From Methyloprofundus sedimenti (GTDB taxonomy: Bacteria > Pseudomonadota > Gammaproteobacteria > Methylococcales > Methylomonadaceae): a stretch of DNA of 64,000 nt. Below are positions 53,937 to 63,796 of this stretch, one piece after another. Location: assembly GCF_002072955.1 (NCBI RefSeq), contig NZ_LPUF01000001.1, positions 591,001 to 655,000 on the forward strand. The letters run 5' to 3'. The notes under the pieces were generated by a model. The model saw only the letters and a program-made list of their open reading frames with translations, searched no databases and was not told the origin of the DNA. Every line of letters starts with the position of its first letter. Within the stretch, counting starts at the first letter, position 1. Both the position numbers and the translations under genes were made by a program.

Positions 53937-54623
53937 GTGCAAGAAGAAGGACGGGATGCGCCAAGAATAAAAAGTTTTATTCGCCGAATTGGGCGCATGA
54001 CAACAGGGCAAAAGCAAGCACTGGATACTCTCTGGGAAAGATATTGTCTGGATCATGAGCTTGTGTATGATTTTGCAGTGCTATTCGGGCGTAGCGCCCC
54101 TGTTATTCTGGAAATTGGTTTTGGAAACGGTGAGAGCCTGGCGACAACCGCCGAACAAAACCCCGATAAAGACTATATTGGCATCGAGGTACACAAGCCA
54201 GGTGTCGGTAATTTATTGGCGCAACTAGAAAGAAAGGGCATTACTAATGTCCGGGTCTTTTATTATGATGCTATTGAAGTTCTGGAAAAATGTATTCCCG
54301 GGCAAAGTTTATCGGGAATACATTTATTCTTCCCTGACCCCTGGCATAAAAGAAAACATCATAAAAGACGCATTGTGCGGCCTGACTTCGTGCATTTAAT
54401 TGCGCAGAAACTCATTTCAGGGGGGTATTTTCATGCGGCCACTGATTGGCAGCATTATGCCCAGCATATCTTGAAAGTTTTGACCGCAGCGGAGCAATTC
54501 TCTAATCAAAGTTCCAGTCAGGATTATTGTCCAAGGCCCGATTATCGTCCTTTAACAAAATTTGAACAAAGAGGGTTGCGCCTGGGACATGGCGTCTGGG
54601 ATTTGATCTTTACGCGGCGTTAA
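53937..54623 (+). CDS. trmB: tRNA (guanine-N7-)-methyltransferase TrmB
   Basis: A 228-aa SAM-dependent enzyme forming m7G46 in tRNA: SFIRRIGRMTTGQKQALDTL W, the SAM motif PVILEIGFGNGESLATTAEQ NP, IGIEVHKPGVGNLL, and HLFFPDPWHKRKHHKRRIV with the PDPW motif. It begins at GTG 53937, 3 bp after thiSG, so it is probably co-transcribed. Confidence 0.93.
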   Translation: MQEEGRDAPRIKSFIRRIGRMTTGQKQALDTLWERYCLDHELVYDFAVLFGRSAPVILEIGFGNGESLATTAEQNPDKDYIGIEVHKPGVGNLLAQLERKGITNVRVFYYDAIEVLEKCIPGQSLSGIHLFFPDPWHKRKHHKRRIVRPDFVHLIAQKLISGGYFHAATDWQHYAQHILKVLTAAEQFSNQSSSQDYCPRPDYRPLTKFEQRGLRLGHGVWDLIFTRR

Positions 54624-54731
54624 AAAGTCAGGATGTTTTTTTTGCATTTTTTAGACTACTATTTATTCAAACTTATGTATGCAAATCAGCATTAGGCTTA
54701 ATTGAATATCAGCAATAAAGGCACCAGAAGA

Positions 54732-56672
54732 ATGGAATTTAAAACGCAGCTATATGAATATGCTCAATGGCGACATGAAGTTGCCCAGACAATTGAGATG
54801 TATCGTGAATGGTCTGATCGTTGTGGCCTAAGTAACAGAAAAAGTAGCGAGACACTATCAAATATGCTCCAGACCTTAAATGGAGAGCGTGTTACTTTGG
54901 CTTTTGCTGGTGAATTTTCTCGTGGTAAAACTGAATTGATTAATGCCCTGTTTTTTGCCGAAATGGGGGGAAGACTTTTGCCTGTGACTACTGAGCGCAC
55001 TACGATGTGCCCTGCAGAGTTGTTTTATGACGCTGCTACTCCGGGTTACATGCGTTTGCTGAATATAGAGACCCGGCTTGAAGATACTTCCTTAATTGAG
55101 TACAGGGACAATTCTAGTAGCTGGAAACAAATTGATCTGGATTATGATTCTCCTGCACAGTTACAGGAAGCGTTTAAAGAATTATTTGCGGTTAAGAAGG
55201 TATCCCAGGAACATGCTAAAAATCTGGGCTTGTGGAATGAAGTTGAGGCCAGCGAGTTGGGTTTGCTTGATGCAGAGGAAGTAGAAATTCCATGCTGGCG
55301 ATATGCTTTAATCAATCTCTCGCATCCTTTATTAAAACAAGGCTTATGCATTCTGGATACGCCAGGTTTAAGTGCTTTGGGAATCGAGCCTGAATTAACC
55401 TTGAATATTTTACCCGCCGCTGCGGCAATTATTTTTGTACTCGCCGCAGACAGAGGTATTACAAAAAGAGATTTTAAAGTATGGCATTACTACATTAATA
55501 ATGTGCGAGGCCTCGCTAAGATTGAGATTGCCGTGGTGATGAATAAAATGGACATGCTGATGGATGAGCATTTGGATACAGCTGAGTACGATCGCTCAAT
55601 TGCGGACCATGTTGACAATTCGGCTAAAATGTTAGGTTTTAATAGGCAACTTATTTTTCCTGTTTCTGCCAGGCAGGCTTTGGTGGCTAAAAATAAACAT
55701 GATGTAGCGTTACTGGAAAAAAGCCATTTAGCAGGTCTTGAATCTTATCTTGCAGATAATGTTGTGTTACCTCGATATACGGCATTGAAACAAAAAATTA
55801 CCCTGAACATCGATTTTTTGCTGAGTGAGTCTTTAAGTTTGAGCGAAGAAAAATATCAATATGCATTAGATCAATTAGAGGAGTTCAAGAAAATTGATTG
55901 TGATAATGCCGAAATGATGGATCATTTGTTGATTGAAACTCGTGAACGTCAACAGGCTTATTTGCTTAATGTGAAAAATTTTCAGGATAGTTATCGGTTT
56001 TTTGCAGTTCAGTCCGAGGTCTTAGTAGATTCGTTATCGAAAATCACGGTTGATGCAGTCATACAACGTAGCAAAGATGAGTTAATTCATAACCTTACTA
56101 CCTATCATCTTAAGAAGAAGATTCAATTATTATTTGATGAGCTACGCGATTTATTGCAACACGCAGTTGAAGTTAATAATGAAACAGGAAACTTAACGAA
56201 AGAGATTCATAAAAAATTTGGTCATGAATATGGATTTAAAGATGTTGAGCTAAAGTTATTCAGCCTGAGTGAATATCAGTTTCAGTTAGAATGTATATTG
56301 GAAGAAGGTGAAATTTTCCGTTCCAGCGCTAAAACAACCATGACTGAACAAACAGTTGTGGTTAAAAAACTGTATAGCTTGATCATTTCTAAAGTTCGTA
56401 AAGTATTTAACCGGGCTCATCAAGATGCCAAATATTGGCGTAAAATGGTATTTTTACCTCTAATGCATCAAATTCAAGACCATAAAAAGCAAATAGATAG
56501 CCGCTTGCACATGTTGCATAAAATTAGCGGATCTAAAGAGGATGTTGCGGAAAATATTGCCTTTCTTGAGGAAAGGTTAATGTCATTAGGAAAGCAGCGC
56601 TCAGAATTACAGACGATTATTGGCGCGATAAAACTTGATGAGTATGCTGCGCTGATCCCGCGCATTGATTAG
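54732..56672 (+). CDS. Dynamin-family large GTPase
   Basis: A 646-aa protein. GTPase motifs: G1 AFAGEFSRGKTELINALF (~55-72), G2 threonines in TTERTTMCPAE, G3 LDTPGLSALG (~208) and G4 VMNKMDMLMDEH (~270). After the GTPase a long helical region (~350-640) contains coiled-coil segments (EEKYQYALDQLEEFKKIDCD, ENIAFLEERLMSLGKQRSEL) as in bacterial dynamin-like proteins. No clear transmembrane helix, so it may be peripheral. Possible roles are membrane remodelling or repair; this is a family guess. ATG 54732 preferred to TTG 54702. Confidence 0.83.
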   Translation: MEFKTQLYEYAQWRHEVAQTIEMYREWSDRCGLSNRKSSETLSNMLQTLNGERVTLAFAGEFSRGKTELINALFFAEMGGRLLPVTTERTTMCPAELFYDAATPGYMRLLNIETRLEDTSLIEYRDNSSSWKQIDLDYDSPAQLQEAFKELFAVKKVSQEHAKNLGLWNEVEASELGLLDAEEVEIPCWRYALINLSHPLLKQGLCILDTPGLSALGIEPELTLNILPAAAAIIFVLAADRGITKRDFKVWHYYINNVRGLAKIEIAVVMNKMDMLMDEHLDTAEYDRSIADHVDNSAKMLGFNRQLIFPVSARQALVAKNKHDVALLEKSHLAGLESYLADNVVLPRYTALKQKITLNIDFLLSESLSLSEEKYQYALDQLEEFKKIDCDNAEMMDHLLIETRERQQAYLLNVKNFQDSYRFFAVQSEVLVDSLSKITVDAVIQRSKDELIHNLTTYHLKKKIQLLFDELRDLLQHAVEVNNETGNLTKEIHKKFGHEYGFKDVELKLFSLSEYQFQLECILEEGEIFRSSAKTTMTEQTVVVKKLYSLIISKVRKVFNRAHQDAKYWRKMVFLPLMHQIQDHKKQIDSRLHMLHKISGSKEDVAENIAFLEERLMSLGKQRSELQTIIGAIKLDEYAALIPRID

Positions 56673-56873
56673 CTTGTTTGTCCAGTGCAGACGGGACTAT
56701 TCGCGTGTCTCCAAAACAGAATACTGATAAAGTATTTGCTACGCATTCCTTACTATCTAGGTGTAAGCATCTTTCAGAAGCAGGCTTGTTGAGCTAAAAA
56801 AGCTTTTGCCTGCGCTAGCCTGGTCTGCATACACATCAATCTTTTAAGTTCGCACATTTAACAGGAGCGCTTT

Positions 56874-58223
56874 GTGCATATTCATATTTTAGGTATTTGC
56901 GGTACGTTTATGGGGGGGCTTGCCTTAATTGCCCGAGAGCTAGGGCATACGGTAAGTGGTTCCGACCAAAATGTATACCCGCCCATGAGTACTCAATTAG
57001 CTGAACAAGGTATACAGTTAATGCAAGGTTACAGTGCGGATAACCTGCAGTTTAAGCCGGATTTAGTAGTTATTGGAAACGCGATGTCGCGCGGTAACCC
57101 GGAAGTCGAAGCGGTGTTAAATCAGGGCTTAAAATATACCTCGGGTCCACAATGGCTAGCGGAATATGTATTGCAGGATAAATGGGTTTTAGCCGTTGCA
57201 GGAACCCATGGGAAGACCACTACGAGTAGTATGCTGGCCTGGATTCTGGAACATCAGGGTTTTAATCCGGGTTTTCTGATTGGCGGAATCCCTATGAACT
57301 TCGGTGTTTCAGCGCGATCAGGTGAGTCTGATTTTTTTGTGATTGAAGCGGATGAATATGATTCTGCTTTTTTTGATAAGCGTTCCAAGTTTGTCCATTA
57401 CCGGCCACGCACAGCGATTTTAAATAATCTGGAATTTGATCATGCGGATATTTTTGAAGATTTAGCCGCCATTAAGCGTCAATTTCATCACCTGATCAGG
57501 ACCATACCCAGTGAAGGGCTTATTATTTGCCCTGAAGCAGATAAAAATATACAGGATACCCTGGCTATGGGTTGCTGGACTCCTGTACAGCAAATCGCTA
57601 TCGACCAGGATACAACATGGCAAGCGCAATTACTTGAGCAGGATGGAAGTCAATTCAGCGTTAGCTTTAATCAACAAGTCCAGGGTCAGGTTGAATGGCA
57701 ATTAACCGGCTTGCATAATGTGTATAATGCTTTGGCTGCAATTGCAGCGGCACGACATATTGGCATACTACCTGGCGATGCAATCACCGCCTTAAAGAAA
57801 TTTAAAAATGTGAAACGGCGTATGGAGGTGATTGCGAATATAAAGGGCGTTACCATTTATGATGATTTTGCCCATCATCCCACGGCAATCAAAATGACTC
57901 TGGAAGGTCTGCGTAAACATGTTGGCGCAGAGAAAATAATTGCTGTGCTTGAGCCGCGTTCAAATACCATGCGCATGGGTATACACCGTAAAACACTGGC
58001 TGAATCATTAGCTTTGGCAGAGCGAGTGATTATTTATCAGCCTGAAAATCTGGGCTGGGATTTATCCGAGCTAAAAGATTATGCAGATAATATTCAGTTG
58101 TGCAGCTCAATTGATGACATCATTAGTGAACTTGCTCGCGAAGTTCAGCCAAATAGCCATTTTTTGCTGATGAGTAATGGCGGTTTTGGCGGCATTTATC
58201 AGCGTTTACTCAATGAACTCTAA
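56874..58223 (+). CDS. mpl: UDP-N-acetylmuramate:L-Ala-gamma-D-Glu-mDAP ligase (Mpl)
   Basis: A 449-aa Mur ligase that reuses tripeptide from old peptidoglycan. N-terminal HIHILGICGTFMGGLALIAR E, ATP site VLAVAGTHGKTTTSSMLAWI LE, FFVIEADEYDSAFFDKRSKF, NNLEFDHADIFEDL, and DDFAHHPTAIKMTLEGLR with the C-terminal EPRSNTMRMG. The GTG start at 56874 follows AGGAG. Standard length. Confidence 0.94.
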   Translation: MHIHILGICGTFMGGLALIARELGHTVSGSDQNVYPPMSTQLAEQGIQLMQGYSADNLQFKPDLVVIGNAMSRGNPEVEAVLNQGLKYTSGPQWLAEYVLQDKWVLAVAGTHGKTTTSSMLAWILEHQGFNPGFLIGGIPMNFGVSARSGESDFFVIEADEYDSAFFDKRSKFVHYRPRTAILNNLEFDHADIFEDLAAIKRQFHHLIRTIPSEGLIICPEADKNIQDTLAMGCWTPVQQIAIDQDTTWQAQLLEQDGSQFSVSFNQQVQGQVEWQLTGLHNVYNALAAIAAARHIGILPGDAITALKKFKNVKRRMEVIANIKGVTIYDDFAHHPTAIKMTLEGLRKHVGAEKIIAVLEPRSNTMRMGIHRKTLAESLALAERVIIYQPENLGWDLSELKDYADNIQLCSSIDDIISELAREVQPNSHFLLMSNGGFGGIYQRLLNEL

Positions 58224-58356
58224 GTTACTGACACTATTTAGGGTGTAGGCTTTAGTCTGGGCCTGCCACCTTCCATCCTCATTTTCCCATAATGCTCTTA
58301 TTGCTCATGCTTTCGCGTGGGCATAGAGAGTGAGTTCCCGCAGCGAAAATAAAGTC

Positions 58357-58391
58357 ATGTCATAAGATTGTCATATTTCTTGTGCATAATA
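58357..58391 (+). promoter_or_regulatory. Pho box and -10 of pstS
   Basis: Two TGTCATA heptamers at 58358-58364 and 58369-58375 stand exactly 11 bp apart, matching the PhoB consensus CTGTCATAAAWCTGTCAT. GCATAAT ten bases after the second heptamer is a good -10. PhoB activation under phosphate limitation is expected. Confidence 0.88.
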
Positions 58392-58424
58392 GACACTATA
58401 TTAATCTGAAAATGAGAGTTTAAA

Positions 58425-59411
58425 ATGAAAATGACGTCTAAAGTGAAGTCTTTAGTTGCTGTTGCTGGATTTGTTTCTGCATCTCTGGCAAGTAATGTAG
58501 CATTAGCTGTACAAACAGTTGATCCTGGCCTCGTTGAATATAAAAAAGAAAGTGGTGTTTCCGGTAATCTGTCCAGTGTTGGGTCAGATACTTTAGCAAA
58601 TCTTATGACATTATGGGCTGAGGCGTTTAAACGTAATTATCCGAATGTTAATATTCAGATTCAAGCAGCGGGTTCTTCAACTGCGCCACCAGCGTTAACT
58701 GAAGCAACAGCTAATATCGGCCCTATGAGCCGTAAAATGAAAGATAAAGAGTTAGATGCTTTCGAAAAGAAATACGGGTATAAGCCTACAGCGGTTCCTG
58801 TTGCAATCGATGCTTTAGCTGTGTATGTGAATAAAGACAACCCCATTGAAGGGATGACTATTGCGCAAGTTGATGCCATTATGTCATCTACGCGTAAATG
58901 TGGCTATCCAACAGATATCTCTACCTGGGGTGAGGCTGGTTTGACAGGTAGCTGGAAAGACAAAAGCATTCAGTTATATGGTCGTAACTCAGTATCAGGA
59001 ACATACGGATACTTTAAGAAAAAAGCTTTATGTAAAGGTGATTACAAAAATAATGTCAATGAGCAGCCTGGTTCAGCATCAGTTGTACAATCGGTTGCAA
59101 CTTCCTTAAATGGTATTGGATATTCAGGTATCGGTTATAAAACATCGGGCGTTAAGGCTGTCGCTTTAACCAAAAATATAGGTTCGCCTTTTGTAGATGC
59201 AACACCTGAAAATGCTTTATCTGGTAAATATCCATTAGCACGTTTTTTATATATTTATGTTAACAAGAAACCTAATCAGCCTTTAGCGCCTCTAGAAAGA
59301 GAATTTATCAAAATGGTGCTTTCTAAAGAAGGTCAGCAGATTGTTATTAAAGATGGTTATATTCCTTTACCGGCTAGCGTGGTTGAGAAGAGTTTAGCTG
59401 AGCTAAATTAA
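58425..59411 (+). CDS. pstS: Phosphate-binding periplasmic protein PstS
   Basis: A 328-aa exported protein with a signal peptide (ending SNVALAVQ, ~28). PstS motifs: [40 protein letters not shown] and [17 protein letters not shown] for phosphate contacts, [22 protein letters not shown], and [18 protein letters not shown]. It binds phosphate for the PstCAB transporter. It has its own Pho box and terminator, and lies 383 bp before pstC. Confidence 0.93.
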   Translation: MKMTSKVKSLVAVAGFVSASLASNVALAVQTVDPGLVEYKKESGVSGNLSSVGSDTLANLMTLWAEAFKRNYPNVNIQIQAAGSSTAPPALTEATANIGPMSRKMKDKELDAFEKKYGYKPTAVPVAIDALAVYVNKDNPIEGMTIAQVDAIMSSTRKCGYPTDISTWGEAGLTGSWKDKSIQLYGRNSVSGTYGYFKKKALCKGDYKNNVNEQPGSASVVQSVATSLNGIGYSGIGYKTSGVKAVALTKNIGSPFVDATPENALSGKYPLARFLYIYVNKKPNQPLAPLEREFIKMVLSKEGQQIVIKDGYIPLPASVVEKSLAELN

Positions 59412-59563
59412 ACATACAACCGCATCTGTAATTGCGTGAAGTTTAGCCAATGCAAGAACAAGGAGAAACGGATTTTTAAATAAATAAGGATATTATGTGG
59501 CAGGGATGCCACTTTAATTTAGGTTTCATTTATCGTTTCTTTAACGTAATGTGTGAAAAAACT

Positions 59564-59602
59564 AAAAAGCCAGGATTCATGTTATGTGGTCCTGGTTTTT
59601 TT
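59564..59602 (+). terminator. Terminator of pstS
   Basis: AAAAAGCCAGGA, a 14-base loop, then TCCTGGTTTTTTT; perfect stem and T run. Confidence 0.92.
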
Positions 59603-59719
59603 ATGTCTGTATTCATGCATGGGCGCTTGCGAACTATGCAAATGCTTCAGTGACGCTTTATGTACAGAAATTAGCCTATGGAAAACCGTAAATGTGGCTG
59701 TGTAAAGTGTATAAATCCA

Positions 59720-59753
59720 TTTCATAATTTTGTCATAATAGCCTTGTATAATA
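59720..59753 (+). promoter_or_regulatory. Second Pho box and -10, upstream of pstC
   Basis: TTTCATA at 59720-59726 and TGTCATA at 59731-59737, again 11 bp apart. TATAAT at 59747-59752 is the -10. It indicates separate PhoB control of pstCAB. Confidence 0.82.
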
Positions 59754-59758
59754 GGAGG

Positions 59759-59791
59759 ATGATTTTTGACTCAATTTTTTCAAATACATAA
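59759..59791 (+). CDS. Possible 10-codon leader peptide before pstC
   Basis: ATG at 59759 directly abuts AGGAGG and reads MIFDSIFSNT then TAA, in the same frame as pstC, whose ATG follows three bases later. The pstC start has no Shine-Dalgarno of its own, so translation of this mini-frame could hand ribosomes over. The short spacing to AGGAGG is a weakness. Confidence 0.35.
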   Translation: MIFDSIFSNT

Positions 59792-59794
59792 ACT

Positions 59795-62044
59795 ATGCCA
59801 GCATCAAAACTTCAGATAAGCGCCACTTACCAAAAGTGGCGCAAGATAAAAGACCAAATAGCCCGCTATTGTGTTGTTGCTGGCGGTCTAGGTGTGATTG
59901 TCGCCATTGTATTAATCTTCTTCTATTTGATGTATGTGGTCTATCCGCTATTTGTCTCTGCAGAAGCGCATGAGCTACATCAGTACAAGGTACCTGAAGT
60001 ATCTGCAGGTAAAACCCTTTTTCTAACCTCTGAAGAGCAGAATGAAGTTGGGGTACGTTTTACCAATCAGGGCAAGGCGGTTTTTTTTGCTGTCGATAGT
60101 GGTAAGGTCCTTAAAACGGAGTCTATCGGTGTGCCTGCAGGTGCGAGCATTACGAGTTTTGCTGTAGGCTCGGCATCTAAAGGCTTTGTAGTATACGGGC
60201 TGGATAATGGCGGGGTTATTGTAGTCAGGCATAAGTATGGCATAACGTATCCGAATAATAAGCGCTTAATTACACCGCAGTTAGAATTCCCCTTAGGAAC
60301 ACAAGCTCAGCAAATCGACCCGCAGGGGCAGGCTATTATTTATATTGCTTTTAGATCGAATGAGTCAGGCACAACATTTGTCGCAAAAACCGCAGATGAG
60401 CGGGTGTTATTAACAAGTTTTTTTAAAGAAGAGTCACTTTTTGCTGATGACGAGAGTATGGAACGTACTGATGTCACGCTGGATATCAGTGCTAAAAATC
60501 TTGAGTATCTGTTGTTAGATAAGGAGCAGCGGAATTTATATTTAGCAACTCATGATGGCGACTTAAGTTTGTTTGATATCAGCGATAAACAGCAGCCTGT
60601 GCTGATTCAGCATACGCATATTTTAAATGTTGGTGAGCAACTTAACAGTCTGGTTTTTTTAACCGGTGAATTGTCTTTACTGGCGGGCGACAACAAAGGC
60701 TTTGTCAGTCAGTGGAGTCTGGTGCGTGATGCAATGAATCACTATTCTTTGCAGAAATTACGCGTATTTAAGATTTCTGATCTACCCGTGATTGCAATAG
60801 ATGCTGAGCAACGCCGGAAAGGATTTGTGACCGTTGATGCAGAAGGTGTTGTGGGGGTCTATCATTCTACCGCTGAAAGACAGTTGCTAAAGGTGAAAGT
60901 GACCTCCGCAGCGCCTGAATTATTAGTGATTGCGCCAAGAGCCAATGCTTTCATGCTAGAAGATAATCAGGGCATGATTCAAGTCTGGTCAGTTAAAAAT
61001 GAGCACCCTGAAGTTTCGATAAAATCAATTTGGCAGGAAGTCTGGTATGAAAGCTATCCACAGCCGGCCTATATCTGGCAGTCTTCTTCATCAAGTAATG
61101 ATTTTGAACCGAAGTACAGTTTAACTCCGCTGGTTTTTGGTACCTTAAAAGCCGCTTTTTATGCGATGCTGCTAGCCGTGCCTCTGGCTATTATGGGCGC
61201 TATTTATACCGCTTATTTTATGGCTGCTCCATTACGTAGAGTGGTAAAACCCAGTATCGAAATTATGGAAGCTCTGCCAACCGTTATTTTGGGTTTTCTG
61301 GCCGGACTTTGGCTGGCACCTTTTATAGAAGAACATTTAATGTCAGTTTTTAGCATATTACTGGTGTTGCCTGTCGCAGTGTTGCTATTTGCTTTTACAT
61401 GGCAGTTATTGCCCGAGAAATTACGCTTGAAAGTGCCAGATGGATATGATGCCGCATTGTTAATTCCAGTTATTTTTTTAGCGACGCTCTTTGCTTATAG
61501 CATAAGCGCTCCTCTGGAAGACTGGCTGTTCAATGGCAGCATTATCGTCTGGTTTAATAACGAACTGGGTATAGGCTATGATCAACGCAATTCTCTGGTG
61601 GTTGGTATAGCCATGGGTTTTGCCGTGATTCCAACTATATTTTCCATAACCGAGGATGCTATCTTCAGTGTTCCTAAACATTTGACCGTAGGTTCTTTAG
61701 CCTTAGGTGCAACGCCCTGGCAAACCATGACTAAAGTCGTGTTGTTAACTGCGAGTCCAGGTATTTTTTCCGCAGTCATGATAGGTCTTGGGCGAGCGGT
61801 AGGCGAAACCATGATTGTATTAATGGCAACCGGAAATACCCCGGTGATGGATTTAAGCGTGTTTCAGGGTATGCGTACTTTGTCGGCTAATATTGCTGTT
61901 GAAATGCCGGAGTCTGAGGTGGATAGTACGCATTACCGCGTACTGTTTTTAGCTGCGCTGGTATTGTTCAGTTTTACCTTTGTTTTTAATACTCTGGCTG
62001 AATTAATACGCCAGCGTTTACGTGATAAATATAGCTCATTATGA
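59795..62044 (+). CDS. pstC: Phosphate ABC transporter permease PstC (long form)
   Basis: A 749-aa inner-membrane protein. TM1 is ~35-58, then a large periplasmic domain (~65-420) with beta-propeller-like repeats (LLDKEQRNLYLATHDGDLSL FDIS, VFLTGELSLLAGDNKGFVSQ WSL). The permease core (~445-745) has TLKAAFYAMLLAVPLAIMGA and the EAA-type loop SLALGATPWQTMTKVVLLTA SPGIFSAVMIGLGRAVGETM. This long form is common in gammaproteobacteria; ordinary PstC is ~310 aa. Operon pstCAB, under the Pho box at 59720. Confidence 0.9.
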   Translation: MPASKLQISATYQKWRKIKDQIARYCVVAGGLGVIVAIVLIFFYLMYVVYPLFVSAEAHELHQYKVPEVSAGKTLFLTSEEQNEVGVRFTNQGKAVFFAVDSGKVLKTESIGVPAGASITSFAVGSASKGFVVYGLDNGGVIVVRHKYGITYPNNKRLITPQLEFPLGTQAQQIDPQGQAIIYIAFRSNESGTTFVAKTADERVLLTSFFKEESLFADDESMERTDVTLDISAKNLEYLLLDKEQRNLYLATHDGDLSLFDISDKQQPVLIQHTHILNVGEQLNSLVFLTGELSLLAGDNKGFVSQWSLVRDAMNHYSLQKLRVFKISDLPVIAIDAEQRRKGFVTVDAEGVVGVYHSTAERQLLKVKVTSAAPELLVIAPRANAFMLEDNQGMIQVWSVKNEHPEVSIKSIWQEVWYESYPQPAYIWQSSSSSNDFEPKYSLTPLVFGTLKAAFYAMLLAVPLAIMGAIYTAYFMAAPLRRVVKPSIEIMEALPTVILGFLAGLWLAPFIEEHLMSVFSILLVLPVAVLLFAFTWQLLPEKLRLKVPDGYDAALLIPVIFLATLFAYSISAPLEDWLFNGSIIVWFNNELGIGYDQRNSLVVGIAMGFAVIPTIFSITEDAIFSVPKHLTVGSLALGATPWQTMTKVVLLTASPGIFSAVMIGLGRAVGETMIVLMATGNTPVMDLSVFQGMRTLSANIAVEMPESEVDSTHYRVLFLAALVLFSFTFVFNTLAELIRQRLRDKYSSL

Positions 62045-62081
62045 TGATTGATAATATAAGTTCAGTTTTAAAGGGTGCGGT

Positions 62082-63740
62082 ATGATTCGTCAGTGGTTTA
62101 AAACAGGTGCACCGTGGGTTTGGCTAAATGCTGCTGCCGTAAGCTTAAGCTTGATTATGGTATTTGGTTTATTAATTTTGATAGCTATCCGGGGACTGGG
62201 ACATTTTTGGCCTGCTCCTGTCGCTGCTTTTGAATATGTGGAAAAAGGCAGTGATCAGGCTAGCACGGTTATCGGCGAAATTGTTGAGTCCCAGGTACTC
62301 AAGCCTGAACTTGCCAAAGCAGCAGGTTATACGCCTGAACAGGCTGCAGCAGGTCTAACCCAGTATTTAATAAAAACAGGTAACCGGGATATCAGTGGCC
62401 TGGATTTTCGCTGGTTGCTGGGAAAGGATATCAAGCAAACTGATTACCCTAAGCTATTAATGGTGCTGGAACGCCGAGAATGGGGTAATTTCTATGGTTA
62501 TTTAGAAAGCATTAAACAGGATGGCAAAATTGTTGCCGAGGGCGTTGACGCCTGGACTGCTTTGACAGCGCGTATGGAGCGTACGCTGGAAATTTTTGAA
62601 CAAATTAAAGAAATTGAAAAGCATGATATTGGTGCGATAAATTACCAATTAGAACGATTACGTCTGAAGCAACGCAAATTTGAATTAGAAGACACGCTTG
62701 ATGCACAGGCGAAACAAAGTATTGCTGTGCAGACAGCAGCGTTCGAAAAAAAATATCAGGCCTTACAAAGTCATTTAGCGGAACTAAATCAGCAAATTAA
62801 ACGTGATACTCTGGTCGCTAAAGCAGCAAACGGACAGGAAGTTGAGATCGCATTAGCAAAAGTGGTGCTTTATTACCGGCCGAATGCAATGAATGTGTTG
62901 CAAAAAACAGGACATTATTTCAGTAAAGTCTGGGAATTTTTAAGTGATGATCCACGCGAAGCCAATACTGAAGGTGGGGTGTTTCCTGCCATTTTTGGGA
63001 CGGTTATGATGGTTATGATCATGGCTGTTATCGTCACGCCTTTTGGTGTGGTTGCCGCCGTGTATATGCGTGAATATGCCAAGCAAGGCGTTATGACGCG
63101 TATTATCCGTATTGCAGTAAATAATCTGGCGGGTGTGCCGTCTATTGTCTATGGCGTATTTGGCTTAGGTTTTTTTGTGTATATTCTGGGTGGTAATATT
63201 GATGCTCTGTTTTTTCCGGAAGCCTTGCCCGCACCTACTTATGGTACTCCTGGTATGCTGTGGGCATCATTAACTTTGGCATTGCTTACTTTACCTGTTG
63301 TTATCGTTTCAACAGAAGAAGGCTTGTCGCGTATTCCCAAATCTATACGCGAAGGCAGTCTGGCTTTAGGGGCAACCAAGGCGGAAACATTATGGCGCAC
63401 GGTTTTACCGATGGCCAGTCCGGCCATGATGACCGGTTTGATTTTAGCCGTGGCCAGAGCGGCGGGTGAGGTTGCTCCGTTAATGCTGGTGGGCGTGGTA
63501 AAATTAGCGCCGACACTGCCTCTGGATGGCAATTTTCCATTTATTCATTTAGATAGAAAATTCATGCATTTAGGCTTTCATATTTATGATGTTGGCTTTC
63601 AAAGCCCCAATGTTGAAGCTGCCAGGCCGTTGGTTTATGCCACTGCTTTGCTATTAGTCTTGGTCATTATTGGCTTGAATTTATTTGCTGTTGGCATAAG
63701 AAACCATTTACGTGAAAAATATCGAGCATTAGAAAATTAA
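62082..63740 (+). CDS. pstA: Phosphate ABC transporter permease PstA (long form)
   Basis: A 552-aa permease. TM1 is ~20-42, then a periplasmic insert (~45-290) with a coiled coil (RMERTLEIFEQIKEIEKHDI, LQSHLAELNQQIKRDTLV). The C-terminal permease core has FPAIFGTVMMVMIMAVIVTP FGVVAAVYMREYAKQG and the EAA-type SLALGATKAETLWRTVLPMA SPAMMTGLILAVARAAGEVA PL. It pairs with the long PstC. The GTRM-type start at ATG 62082 lies 38 bp after pstC. Confidence 0.92.
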   Translation: MIRQWFKTGAPWVWLNAAAVSLSLIMVFGLLILIAIRGLGHFWPAPVAAFEYVEKGSDQASTVIGEIVESQVLKPELAKAAGYTPEQAAAGLTQYLIKTGNRDISGLDFRWLLGKDIKQTDYPKLLMVLERREWGNFYGYLESIKQDGKIVAEGVDAWTALTARMERTLEIFEQIKEIEKHDIGAINYQLERLRLKQRKFELEDTLDAQAKQSIAVQTAAFEKKYQALQSHLAELNQQIKRDTLVAKAANGQEVEIALAKVVLYYRPNAMNVLQKTGHYFSKVWEFLSDDPREANTEGGVFPAIFGTVMMVMIMAVIVTPFGVVAAVYMREYAKQGVMTRIIRIAVNNLAGVPSIVYGVFGLGFFVYILGGNIDALFFPEALPAPTYGTPGMLWASLTLALLTLPVVIVSTEEGLSRIPKSIREGSLALGATKAETLWRTVLPMASPAMMTGLILAVARAAGEVAPLMLVGVVKLAPTLPLDGNFPFIHLDRKFMHLGFHIYDVGFQSPNVEAARPLVYATALLLVLVIIGLNLFAVGIRNHLREKYRALEN

Positions 63741-63796
63741 ATGCGTGACACTGCATTAACAAGAACATTAATTAAAAATATATTGAGTAATCCCCT

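Noticed and set aside
53663-53998. Minus-strand frames of 87 and 111 aa in the thiSG 3' end
   Set aside because: Antisense shadows of the ThiG coding sequence.
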